A DNA stretch of 14,633 nucleotides from an uncultured Methanobrevibacter sp. (GTDB lineage: Archaea; Methanobacteriota; Methanobacteria; Methanobacteriales; Methanobacteriaceae): the NCBI GenBank assembly GCA_900319985.1, contig ONQL01000047.1:1-14633 (forward strand), written 5' to 3'. The position numbers and the translations under genes were made by a program. Below the pieces are notes generated by a model. That model searched no databases. It saw only the letters and a list, made by a program, of their open reading frames with translations, and had not been told where the DNA came from. Below are positions 1-6,760 of the stretch, one piece after another. Positions within the stretch are counted from its first letter, which is position 1. Every line of letters starts with the position of its first letter.

Positions 1-98
1 TGGTTCAACGGGGATAGCCTGATAAAATACTTAAATTAACCATTATTAAGTGAAAATAATTCAGGAATCCCCATCCTCTATAGGATGGGGTGGTTCAA
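1..98 (+). mobile_element. Right end of an IS200/IS605 (IS608-like) element
   Basis: This is the 3' end of an insertion sequence whose body lies outside the window. A perfect 9-bp stem with a 4-base loop (69-77 and 82-90, C4-ATCCT paired with AGGAT-G4) is preceded directly by GAAT (65-68) and followed after four bases by TCAA (95-98). In IS608, GAAT is the right guide tetranucleotide and TCAA the right cleavage site, so the arrangement matches that transposon end. In tnpB-carrying members this region also encodes the 3' part of the omega/reRNA, whose guide begins just past the end, here at about 99. TGGTTCAA occurs both at 1-8 and 91-98. Frame 1 is open to a TAA at 37-39 and frame 3 to a TAG at 15-17; either could be the tnpB tail, but too little is present to tell. 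Strand is inferred from the end structure. Confidence 0.72.
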
Positions 99-262
99 TA
101 TCTCGTTTCATAGTCAAATTTTTTGGTATATAAATTACAGTTATGGGGCTATTATTCTTCATCTTTTATATATATTTTTTTAAGTTTTAACTTCCGGATT
201 CATTTTTTTTTTTAGCATGATGGTAGTGATATGTTTACATTTTACAAATATTTTAAAAGTTA

Positions 263-274
263 GTCGGTACCGAC
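263..274. promoter_or_regulatory. 12-bp perfect palindrome, possible regulator site
   Basis: GTCGGTACCGAC is a perfect palindrome in a GC-poor surrounding, with a second overlapping inverted pair GGTAC(267-271)...GTACC(277-281). It shares the TACCG core with the operator-like site over the TetR start region. It could be a second site for that repressor or a site left from a lost neighbour. Function is inferred from symmetry only. Confidence 0.35.
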
Positions 275-458
275 AAGTACCTGTTTTACATATGTAATCG
301 ATAACGAATAATCAGGAGGTTATCTGTTTTTTTTTTTTACTTTTTTCATTATAATTATGTTGATGAATTTATTTCTTGCTTTTTTTCTTTGTTTAAGTTA
401 TTGATATTACTGTTGTTGTTTTTGGATTTGATTTTTGAATTGGAATGTTTTGCTTACA

Positions 459-466
459 TTTATATA
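459..466 (+). promoter_or_regulatory. TATA box for the TetR-radical SAM operon
   Basis: TTTATATA matches the archaeal TATA consensus. It predicts a transcription start near 488-490, giving a leader of about 20 bases before the ATG at 510. Confidence 0.6.
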
Positions 467-484
467 TTATAATCTATATAATAT

Positions 485-502
485 ACCTAACGAACGGTAG
501 GT
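485..502. promoter_or_regulatory. Operator-like inverted repeat over the predicted start of transcription
   Basis: The 18 bases from 485 to 502 have the interrupted symmetry ACCTA-n-CG-nn-CG-n-TAGGT (14 of 18 positions symmetric). Length and shape fit a TetR-family operator. The site covers the transcription start predicted from the TATA box at 459-466 and ends 7 bases before the start codon, so bound protein would block the promoter. Autoregulation by the TetR protein encoded immediately downstream is the natural reading, but it is inference. Confidence 0.55.
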
Positions 503-509
503 AGGAAAT

Positions 510-1136
510 ATGAATACTAAAGAAAAGATTTTTGATGTAGCTCTTGATTTATTTTCAAAGAAGGGATATGATTCAGTTTCCCTTAGAGAAATTGCTGAAG
601 AAGTTGGAATTAAAAAAAGTTCAATATATAGTCATTTCTCGTCCAAAGAAGCAATACTTATGGATATATTCGACTATTTAACCAATCTTTTTGAATATGA
701 TGAATTGCTCAATAGTAAAGATTTGGATTTGAATGCAAACAATGAAATGCTGCTTCAAAATCCGGAAAAGTTTTATCATAAAGGTTCCGAAGCCATAAAG
801 GAAATGTTTTCAAAGGAAAAGAACCTTAAAATCTGGAAACTGTTATTCATTCAGATGCACCATAACGATGTAATCAGGAAATTTTTCCAAGATGAGATTC
901 TTGCCAAGCCGATGATGTTCTGGGAGGGATTTTTTACTATTTTAAAGGAAAATCATATAATTCGCCCGGAATGTAATCCAAAGCTATTGGCAAAGGAATA
1001 TTACAGTTTTCCGATTTATCTGATTTTGGAAATCTGTGTGGAATATGAAGACATTCCCCAAAGTTCTCTGGAAGATTTCTTTAACCAAGCAGAAGAGCAT
1101 GCTAATTTCCTACTTGATAGTGTGAAGGTGAATTAA
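510..1136 (+). CDS. TetR/AcrR-family transcriptional regulator
   Basis: A predicted DNA-binding repressor of 208 residues, a normal length for the family. The N-terminus is a classic TetR helix-turn-helix: residues 1-20 form the first helix (ending KKGYD), residues 24-45 hold SLREIAEEVGI followed by SSIYSHFSSKEAIL, the recognition helix and the Y-x-HF-x-SKE signature. The remainder is helical and divergent, as expected for a ligand or dimer domain; its ligand cannot be deduced. The start at 510 follows the TATA box at 459 and a weak GGTAGG site at 500-505. The stop codon directly abuts the ATG of the radical SAM gene with no spacer, so the two are almost certainly one transcript. The inverted repeat at 485-502 suggests it represses its own operon. 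Confidence 0.9.
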   Translation: MNTKEKIFDVALDLFSKKGYDSVSLREIAEEVGIKKSSIYSHFSSKEAILMDIFDYLTNLFEYDELLNSKDLDLNANNEMLLQNPEKFYHKGSEAIKEMFSKEKNLKIWKLLFIQMHHNDVIRKFFQDEILAKPMMFWEGFFTILKENHIIRPECNPKLLAKEYYSFPIYLILEICVEYEDIPQSSLEDFFNQAEEHANFLLDSVKVN

Positions 1137-2222
1137 ATGGATTTTGATATTCAAGATTATCTGGCCGATGGAGTTGAAATCATCATGAAGGATGCAATGC
1201 GTGCAACACTAAAAAATCCGAAGGAAAGCTTGTTTTTGCTTAAATTTTCAAAAAATGCTAAAAAAGCTACTAAAATCAGACAAAAGTATGATAAAAAAGG
1301 TAAAAACATTCCTGCCTTTTTGATAGCAAGCATTACAAGCAGTTGCAATCTGCACTGCACAGGATGTTATTCACGTGCACAGGATGCATGCAATGATGAC
1401 AAGCCGCAAAATCAGCTCACTGATAATGAATGGGAAGACATATTCAGGCAGGCAAAGGAACTTGGAATAAGTTTCATTGTTCTTGCAGGTGGTGAGCCGA
1501 TGCTTAGAAGAGACGTCATACTAAAAGCAAGCAAATATCATGAAATTCTGTTTCCCATATTTACCAATGGCACCATGTTGGATGAAGAGTATTATGACTT
1601 GTTAGATAAAAATAGAAATCTGGTTCCAGTTTTATCAATGGAAGGAAATGAGGATGTAACCGATTTTAGAAGAGGAAAGGGTGTTTATAGGCAACTGATT
1701 GACTCGATGGAATATATGAGAAAAAATAATATTATCTTTGGGGTTTCACTCACTTTTACAAAAGGGAATTTGCCGAATATACTTTCAAATGAATATATTG
1801 GTCATTTGCATGATTTGGGATGCAAAGTATTATTTTTCATTGAATATGTTCCTGTTGATGCAGATACTGTAGATTTGGCTCCTAGTGATGAGGAGAGGAA
1901 ATTGTTATTGGATAAGATTAATTGTTTGCGTCAGGAATATTCTGACATGATATTTCTATCATTTCCTGGAGATGAAAAGACATCTGGGGGTTGTCTTGCA
2001 GCAGGTAGGGGATTTTTCCATATTAACTCTCATGGCGGTGCTGAACCATGTCCTGCTTCGCCATATTCTGATGTTAATGTCAAGGACGCATCTCTTATTG
2101 AAGTTTTGAATTCAAACTTGTTTAAGTCCCTAAGGGATGGCGGCATTCTGATGGATGATCATGATGGTGGCTGTGTGTTGTTTGAGCATAGGGATGAAGT
2201 TGAAAGAATTTTGAACAGATGA
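1137..2222 (+). CDS. Radical SAM enzyme with SPASM-like C-terminal cysteines
   Basis: A 361-residue radical SAM protein of unknown substrate. The CxxxCxxC motif that binds the S-adenosylmethionine-cleaving [4Fe-4S] cluster is at C70, C74 and C77 (SSCNLHCTGCYSR). The SAM-binding GGEP is at 118-121. About 70 residues of basic, helical sequence precede the barrel. The C-terminal third has further cysteines at 286 (SGGCLAAGRG), 305 (AEPCPASP) and 346 (DGGCVLF), resembling a reduced SPASM/twitch module that could hold an auxiliary cluster. The family sits near the MoaA/PqqE/AhbD group, but reaction and substrate cannot be read. The ATG at 1137 follows the TetR stop directly; the ribosome site AGGTGAA lies inside the end of the TetR gene, implying translational coupling. 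Peptide modification, cofactor or lipid chemistry all remain possible. Confidence 0.88.
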   Translation: MDFDIQDYLADGVEIIMKDAMRATLKNPKESLFLLKFSKNAKKATKIRQKYDKKGKNIPAFLIASITSSCNLHCTGCYSRAQDACNDDKPQNQLTDNEWEDIFRQAKELGISFIVLAGGEPMLRRDVILKASKYHEILFPIFTNGTMLDEEYYDLLDKNRNLVPVLSMEGNEDVTDFRRGKGVYRQLIDSMEYMRKNNIIFGVSLTFTKGNLPNILSNEYIGHLHDLGCKVLFFIEYVPVDADTVDLAPSDEERKLLLDKINCLRQEYSDMIFLSFPGDEKTSGGCLAAGRGFFHINSHGGAEPCPASPYSDVNVKDASLIEVLNSNLFKSLRDGGILMDDHDGGCVLFEHRDEVERILNR

Positions 2223-2517
2223 ATACTATTTCAATTTGCATTTTACACAAGTACTATGTGAGGTTAGCAAGCATTTGTTTTAAATTTAAAATAAGTAAAA
2301 GTTGACATTCAATATCTATGACCTTTTGCACCTATTGAATAAGTATATATTGGTTTAAAATGAGTTATTCAAATTTTCAGAATTTAAGTGCCTAAAAATA
2401 TGGATTTAAACTCTAAAAAAATTCTGAATTCATTATTGTGATGGAATTTAGTCTAATATTTTAAAAAAAAGTTAAATAAAAAAATTCTTTAAAGAATTTA
2501 ATAAAATCCTTTAAAGA
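2223..2517. other. Intergenic region between convergent genes
   Basis: 295 bases between the radical SAM stop and the stop of the minus-strand gene. Contents: an inverted pair TTCAGAATT (2376-2384) and AATTCTGAA (2420-2428), an A-rich stretch that is a T-tract on the minus strand, and the palindrome at 2482-2499. No small reading frame with a credible ribosome site was seen. Confidence 0.5.
2460..2515 (-). terminator. T-tract terminator with an 18-bp palindrome
   Basis: Read on the minus strand, this stretch just past the 2518-3237 gene contains the palindrome AAATTCTTTAAAGAATTT (2482-2499) followed by long T-runs, the usual archaeal termination signal. The palindrome may also act for the radical SAM operon arriving from the left. 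Confidence 0.45.
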
Positions 2518-3237
2518 TCAGCTAGTTAAACTTTCAAATCCTTTTGTAGCAAGCAATCTAGTAAATGAACCTTCAGGTTTCATGACAATGTTTCCTTTGG
2601 AATATTCATTCATTGCTGTTTTAATCATGGTATTTTTCTTGTTAGGGTCTTTTGTTGCATTTGCAAGTGCTTTTACCAATACCATTACAGCATCTGCTCT
2701 AGACATGTTTCCTTGAACATTTTCATTGCCCGGGTAACCTTGGTATGCGTCGTTTTCACGAATGATTTCAGTTGCAGAAAGGTTGGATTCTTTACCATCA
2801 ACTATAATTGGACGAATAGAATTAATAACATTGTCTACACCTTCATCATAAACGACAACTACTGCATCAGATTTCATTCCTGTGTTGGCCTCTACAATTT
2901 CTTTTGCATAGTCCATTCCAACATCCAATCCATCCCACAGACAATCGTGCATGAACATTTTACCGCCCAGTCCTCCAGGTGCGGGTTGTGTAGGGTGGGT
3001 CATTCCACCAGGATATATAGGAGTGTAATTTTTCAGAGATCCGTTTTCTAAACGAATCATAAATGCCATATCCACTCCACCATTGGATTGCTCAGTCTTA
3101 TCCGAAGCTAATACAAGTATATTCTTACTTTCATTGGTTAAATCCGGACCATTGAATAGTGCACCGAAGATTATAGCTATTAAACCAATAAGAACAATAA
3201 CTAGAATAGCTATGATTAATTTTTTTGTCCTGTTCAT
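2518..3237 (-). CDS. Membrane-anchored LytR-CpsA-Psr/DUF4012-like protein
   Basis: A 239-residue protein with a short basic N-terminus and one strong membrane segment at about residues 7-28, the rest predicted outside the cell. The outer domain opens with KNILVLASDK, then DMAFMIRLENGSLKNYTPIYPGG, and later has a hydrophobic strand DAVVVVYDEGVDNVI and an RADAVMVLVKAL helix. This order resembles the LytR-CpsA-Psr/DUF4012 group, whose bacterial members attach polymers to the cell wall. The arginine of the bacterial SIPRDT motif is not seen at the equivalent place (YTPIYPGG), so activity cannot be assumed. The assignment rests on pattern recall and is moderate. Upstream on the minus strand a GTGAGTGA site precedes the ATG. 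A TATA-like box lies at 3343-3351, so the gene may have its own promoter although it follows another minus-strand gene. Confidence 0.6.
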   Translation of the reverse strand: MNRTKKLIIAILVIVLIGLIAIIFGALFNGPDLTNESKNILVLASDKTEQSNGGVDMAFMIRLENGSLKNYTPIYPGGMTHPTQPAPGGLGGKMFMHDCLWDGLDVGMDYAKEIVEANTGMKSDAVVVVYDEGVDNVINSIRPIIVDGKESNLSATEIIRENDAYQGYPGNENVQGNMSRADAVMVLVKALANATKDPNKKNTMIKTAMNEYSKGNIVMKPEGSFTRLLATKGFESLTS

Positions 3238-3342
3238 TTAATTCACTCACGTTGATTGTAAATAAATTATTGATGTAAATTAAATTTTTAATATTAAGTT
3301 ACATTTAATACTTTTGTATTACTTTAATATTTGACAGTTAGG

Positions 3343-3351
3343 TTATATAAA
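3343..3351 (-). promoter_or_regulatory. TATA-like box upstream of the LCP/DUF4012-like gene
   Basis: TTTATATAA on the minus strand predicts transcription starting near 3318-3322, with a leader of about 80 bases before the ATG at 3237. It suggests that this gene is expressed at least partly on its own. Confidence 0.4.
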
Positions 3352-3373
3352 ATTTGTGACGAGATTACTCTAA

Positions 3374-3970
3374 TTATAAATGGGTTAATAATATCTCTTT
3401 GAATCCTGTGTCGTCCTGTTGGTCAGATGGGATTTGTGAGTGGTATTTAGCTTCCTTGTAATTGTATTCTCCCTCTTTATTCAATTTGTTAATTTTTTCT
3501 GATTTGTAGGTTTTGATGGCATTGTCCAATTTTTGTTTGAAGTCATATTCTGATATTTTGGAGGGTGGTGTGTTTTTTATCATGTTTTCTATTTCTCCGG
3601 ATATGCTATTGCCTATCCAGGAGATTTCATATATTGAGTTTCCTGATGCGAAATAGGCATGTGAGTGATTTTCATGGATATATTGGTTATATTGGAAGTA
3701 ATGTCTGACTGGGTGATTTCCGATGTTCAAATCTTTGCTGTAGTCCTTTTCACTGGCCCACAGTCCAATGTGCTTTGGAATATTGCCGTCAATGCATTCA
3801 ATGGAGAATTGATTTTCCAGTCTGTATCTGTTATTTTCAAGTTTTCCATTTTGATATTCTTGTGGTATTTCAAAGTCGATTCCATTTATATTTGCTGCAG
3901 AATCGTTTTGAGCCCAAACGCAACCTACAAACAGTAATGCTATTAATATTATCAAAATATTTTTTGTCAT
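3374..3970 (-). CDS. Unrecognised exported protein with a signal peptide
   Basis: A 198-residue protein of unknown function. Residues 1-21 look like a secretion signal: MTKN, a hydrophobic core (ILIILIALLFVGCV), then WAQNDS. The cysteine at 17 lies in a lipobox-like setting (LLFVGC), but lipid modification is uncertain in this group of archaea. The mature part begins with NINGIDFEIPQEYQNG, an opening I associate with small exported Methanobrevibacter proteins. It continues as a mixed polar domain rich in Asn, Tyr and Ile, ending in a lysine- and glutamate-rich helical tail. No catalytic motif or repeat was recognised. It lies 136 bases upstream of the LCP/DUF4012-like gene on the same strand and diverges from the M48 gene across an 81-base shared promoter region. 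Confidence 0.7.
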   Translation of the reverse strand: MTKNILIILIALLFVGCVWAQNDSAANINGIDFEIPQEYQNGKLENNRYRLENQFSIECIDGNIPKHIGLWASEKDYSKDLNIGNHPVRHYFQYNQYIHENHSHAYFASGNSIYEISWIGNSISGEIENMIKNTPPSKISEYDFKQKLDNAIKTYKSEKINKLNKEGEYNYKEAKYHSQIPSDQQDDTGFKEILLTHL

Positions 3971-4051
3971 AATTGGTTTGTTATATGTTTGTTATCTATT
4001 AAAAAACTTTTTAAACACAAATTATCAATATATTATTAGATGTGATTCATT

Positions 4052-5071
4052 ATGGCAAAAGATGATAGGAGCAGCATTAATCCCTTCACTGGGAAATCTC
4101 ATTTTGACATGGTTAATGATGATAAATTTCTTCAGCAGTCTTATAATGAGTATTATTCCATGATTAATCAATCTCAACTTCTTGATAATACTCCTCAAGG
4201 CCAACAACTTAGAAATATTGCCATAAGGCTGATTCAAGCGGTTGAAAATCATTTGGCTCAAATAGGCAGAAGCGATTATACTGATGATTATTATGATTGG
4301 GATTTTCATTTGCTTGCAAATGATACTGTAAATGCATTTTGCATGCCTGGAGGTAAAATTGTGATGTTTTCAGGCATTCTGTCTGTTGCAGATAGTGAAG
4401 AGGAAGTTGCATTTATTTTGGGTCATGAAATGGCACATGCTCTTCTTGATCATTCAAGAACTCGAGTCAGCGCTCAAAATGCTCAGAATGCCATTACGTC
4501 TGCAGCGTGGATTGGTAGTTTTGCATTGGACATTTTAGGTTTTGGCGGGGCAGGTAATCTTACACGTGCAGCCACCAATGTTGCAAGTGTGGGCTCTCAA
4601 TTTTTCTTAATGAATCCTTGGGGAAGAGACCAGGAACTGGAAGCGGATAAGCTGGGTATGATGATAATTCATTGGGCAGGCTATGATATTTCAGGGATTC
4701 CCAGATTTTGGCAAAGCATGTCTGGAAGAAATCCCAATAATCATGATTTTTTCTCCACACATCCTGCCGACAGCAAAAGGATAGCGGTCATGAATGAATT
4801 GATAGTAGAAATAGAAAATCAAAAGGATTTTTATTCCTCTCCAGTTTTAAGTGATGTTCCCACTCCAAAACAGGAATTTGCAGTAAATCATATGATTTCG
4901 GATAATAAGAAATATTGTCAAAATTGCGGTGCTATTGCAGATTCAGAGGATAAATTCTGCACCAGTTGCGGTGCTAAATTTGAAATTGAACTGAAGTGTC
5001 CTAATTGTGGTGCTTTGGTTGAAGATGGTGATTCATTTTGCACTAACTGTGGAAACAAACTTGTTCGGTGA
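4052..5071 (+). CDS. M48-type zinc metalloprotease with C-terminal double zinc ribbon
   Basis: A 339-residue protein with two parts. The peptidase part carries HEMAH at 125-129 (HExxH zinc and catalytic motif) and ELEAD at 195-199, the ExxxD motif giving the third zinc ligand of the M48 family. Around them are the family strand NAFCMPGGKIVMFSGIL (94-110) and the STHPADSKRI segment (235-244). No clear membrane spans or signal peptide are present, unlike HtpX/Ste24 proteins, so a cytoplasmic enzyme is expected; the glycine- and alanine-rich stretch at about 150-185 is only mildly hydrophobic. The C-terminus holds two four-cysteine ribbons: C289/C292/C303/C306 and C316/C319/C330/C333. The ATG at 4052 follows a GTGAT ribosome site (4041-4045). 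Its stop lies inside the ribosome site of the winged-helix gene, so the two form an operon. The substrate is unknown; protein quality control is a reasonable guess. Confidence 0.88.
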   Translation: MAKDDRSSINPFTGKSHFDMVNDDKFLQQSYNEYYSMINQSQLLDNTPQGQQLRNIAIRLIQAVENHLAQIGRSDYTDDYYDWDFHLLANDTVNAFCMPGGKIVMFSGILSVADSEEEVAFILGHEMAHALLDHSRTRVSAQNAQNAITSAAWIGSFALDILGFGGAGNLTRAATNVASVGSQFFLMNPWGRDQELEADKLGMMIIHWAGYDISGIPRFWQSMSGRNPNNHDFFSTHPADSKRIAVMNELIVEIENQKDFYSSPVLSDVPTPKQEFAVNHMISDNKKYCQNCGAIADSEDKFCTSCGAKFEIELKCPNCGALVEDGDSFCTNCGNKLVR

Positions 5072-5076
5072 TTTCA

Positions 5077-5325
5077 ATGGATGAAAAATTTAAATATGTT
5101 GCTAGGTCTACTTATAGGGTTAAGGTATTAAAATCTCTAAAAACTGATGCAAAAATGCCTAAACAAATTGCTAATGATAGTGGTATATTAACTAATCATA
5201 TATCCAATGTATTAAGACAGTTAAAAGAAAAAGACATTGTTGAATGCATCAATCCTGAAGTTAGGAAAGGTCGTCTTTATAGGCTTTCTGATGAAGGTCT
5301 GGATATATTGGATAAATTGGAATAG
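5077..5325 (+). CDS. Small winged helix-turn-helix transcriptional regulator
   Basis: An 82-residue single-domain protein of the ArsR/MarR-like winged-helix type. Residues 11-22 form helix 1, 27-37 the positioning helix (MPKQIANDSGI), 39-52 the recognition helix (TNHISNVLRQLKEK), and 54-71 the wing (IVECINPEVRKGRLYRLS). No cysteine pair or ligand pocket is visible, so the signal is unknown. A GTG at 5068 is in frame, but ATG 5077 is preferred because GGTGAT (5067-5072) then sits as its ribosome site. It starts just past the M48 stop (5069-5071), so translation is probably coupled, and it may regulate the protease operon. A T-rich tract follows the stop. Confidence 0.85.
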   Translation: MDEKFKYVARSTYRVKVLKSLKTDAKMPKQIANDSGILTNHISNVLRQLKEKDIVECINPEVRKGRLYRLSDEGLDILDKLE

Positions 5326-5326
5326 C

Positions 5327-5352
5327 TCTTTTTTTCATTTTCTTTATTTTTT
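5327..5352 (+). terminator. T-tract terminator after the M48 operon
   Basis: A run of T-rich sequence with little secondary structure starts right after the winged-helix stop, as is usual for archaeal intrinsic termination. Confidence 0.5.
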
Positions 5353-5364
5353 GCAATGGTTTTT

Positions 5365-5379
5365 CGAAAGGTATATATA
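5365..5379 (+). promoter_or_regulatory. BRE/TATA promoter of the VWA gene
   Basis: CGAAAG (5365-5370) followed by TATATATA (5372-5379) is the clearest BRE plus TATA element in the window. The predicted transcription start is near 5400-5405, giving a leader of about 65-70 bases. Confidence 0.65.
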
Positions 5380-5470
5380 CTACTTCATGTTAATATATTG
5401 TGTGTAAGTTATTAACATTTTATTAACAAGGTTAGTATCTGCAACACAATTTTTAATGGATGTGCAAATC

Positions 5471-6082
5471 ATGAATGAACAACCTCAAAACCAGGATTTG
5501 GATTTAATTTTCGTAATAGATAAAAGTGGATCAATGTGGGGCTCCGAAGAGGACACAATGGGTGGATTTAATTCATTTATCGAAAAGGAAAGAAATAAGG
5601 GATTCAACACTAAAGTAACCACAGTTCTTTTTGATGACCGATATGACTTGTTGTATGAAAGAAAACCTATTGAGGACGTTTCTCCTTTAACTTCAAAAGA
5701 ATACTGTGTAGGCGGTACAACTGCCCTTTTGGATGCTATTGGAAAAACAATCACAAGCCTCAATCATAAAATTGACAATAATGTATTGTTTGTCGTCATG
5801 ACTGACGGTAAGGAAAACTCCTCAATTGAATATTCCAAATCTCAAATCAAAAGCATGATCGGCAATCATAATTGGGAATTTATTTTCCTTGGTGCTGATA
5901 TTGATTCCTATTCCGAAGCGGGAGCTATCGGATTTAAAAAATCCAGAATTGCTAATCACAGAAAGTCCAAAGAAAGCCTTGGTGATGTATATTATTCTCT
6001 TGGGCGTGCTACTGATCATATGAGGGTTAGCAAGAATTTGGATGAGATTAACTGGAAAGAAGATTTGGAAAAATATGATTAA
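5471..6082 (+). CDS. Stand-alone von Willebrand factor A (VWA) domain protein
   Basis: A 203-residue soluble protein consisting of one VWA domain. It carries a complete metal-ion-dependent adhesion site: DKSGS at 17-21, a threonine in GGTTALLDA (81-89) and the aspartate of MTDGKENSS (D112). The GADIDSYSEAGAIGF stretch (141-155) is typical of short cytoplasmic VWA proteins of the TerY/YfbK type. It has no signal peptide or membrane span. Such domains mediate metal-dependent protein binding; the partner is not visible here. An in-frame ATG at 5456 would add five residues but lacks a ribosome site. ATG 5471 has GGATGTG upstream and is preferred, though not decisively. Its stop (6080-6082) touches the stop of queC on the other strand with no base between. 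Confidence 0.85.
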   Translation: MNEQPQNQDLDLIFVIDKSGSMWGSEEDTMGGFNSFIEKERNKGFNTKVTTVLFDDRYDLLYERKPIEDVSPLTSKEYCVGGTTALLDAIGKTITSLNHKIDNNVLFVVMTDGKENSSIEYSKSQIKSMIGNHNWEFIFLGADIDSYSEAGAIGFKKSRIANHRKSKESLGDVYYSLGRATDHMRVSKNLDEINWKEDLEKYD

Positions 6083-6760
6083 TTATTTTTCATATTCCGT
6101 TAAATCTTTTATCTTTAGTTTTTTGAATGCTCGTTTCCGTCGCATACAACTTTCACAAACGCCACAGTGTTTTTCTCTACCTGCATAACAGGAATAGCTA
6201 ATTTCCATTGGAGCACCAACTTCTACACCTAATTTGACAATTTCCTCTTTATTCAAATCAATTGCTGGTGCTTCAATTTTTATATTTTCAGGTGAACCGA
6301 TACTTATCAATTCATTAAATGCATCCATGAATTCCTTGGAGTTGTCGGGAAATGTTGCGGCTTCTTCTGCATCCCATCCTACAATGATTATTTCTGCCCC
6401 GATACTTTCTGCAAATGATGTTGCAATGGCAGTGAAAACCATGTTTCTTGCTGGAACCCAGACGCTGCTTGCGGTTTGTTTGCTTTTTTCCAAATTGTCC
6501 AGTTCGTCTTCTTTTATTTCCGGAATGTCTTCATCAGTATTTAAGCTTGAAGTGCTGATTTGAGCCAGCCATGGCAAATCAATAACATAGTGTTTGAAAC
6601 CCATTTTTTCACAAATTTCCTTTGAAGCCTGAAGTTCCCTTTTGAAACTCTTTTGACCATAATTAAATGTGATTGCATGGATTTCATAGTCTTTTGAATA
6701 GACGCTTGTTGCAACGGTGCAGTCAAGTCCTCCGGATAGTACGGATATTGCTTTTTTCAT
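6083..6760 (-). CDS. queC: 7-cyano-7-deazaguanine (preQ0) synthase
   Basis: QueC converts 7-carboxy-7-deazaguanine to preQ0 using ATP and ammonia. In archaea preQ0 is the base that becomes archaeosine at position 15 of tRNA. The 225-residue protein has the PP-loop SGGLDC at 9-14, TFNYGQK at 31-37, the WVPARN segment at 101-106, FPDN at 137-140 and the zinc site C191, C199, C202, C205 (CYAGREKHCGVCESC). The last PP-loop residue is cysteine where serine is usual. Everything else, including length, fits QueC. Its start overlaps the larC stop by 4 bases, so it is the second gene of a coupled operon. No terminator separates it from the VWA gene on the opposite strand. Confidence 0.92.
   Translation of the reverse strand: MKKAISVLSGGLDCTVATSVYSKDYEIHAITFNYGQKSFKRELQASKEICEKMGFKHYVIDLPWLAQISTSSLNTDEDIPEIKEDELDNLEKSKQTASSVWVPARNMVFTAIATSFAESIGAEIIIVGWDAEEAATFPDNSKEFMDAFNELISIGSPENIKIEAPAIDLNKEEIVKLGVEVGAPMEISYSCYAGREKHCGVCESCMRRKRAFKKLKIKDLTEYEK

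Larger units (their letters stand above)
99..509. other. AT-rich intergenic region upstream of the TetR gene
   Basis: About 410 bases without a convincing gene. It holds the flank of the insertion element, T-rich runs (for example 203-213 and 327-338), a 12-bp palindrome (263-274), a ribosome-site-like AGGAGGT at 314-320 with no start codon after it, and the promoter and operator of the TetR gene at its right edge. The orphan ribosome site and palindrome suggest that regulatory DNA or a small gene was lost here, possibly linked to the neighbouring insertion, but no coding remnant could be read. Confidence 0.5.

Noticed and set aside
1157..1360. Minus-strand frame inside the radical SAM gene
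   Set aside because: Shadow of a well-supported gene in another frame.
2376..2428. Inverted pair TTCAGAATT/AATTCTGAA as a transposon end
   Set aside because: Short, A/T-rich arms with a long loop and no transposase or target duplication; likely chance or a weak terminator.
3978..4309. Open frames on both strands across the start of the M48 gene
   Set aside because: They overlap the M48 coding frame or its promoter, lack ribosome sites and show no domain.
5068..5076. GTG start for the winged-helix gene
   Set aside because: It lies inside the ribosome site GGTGAT that serves ATG 5077.
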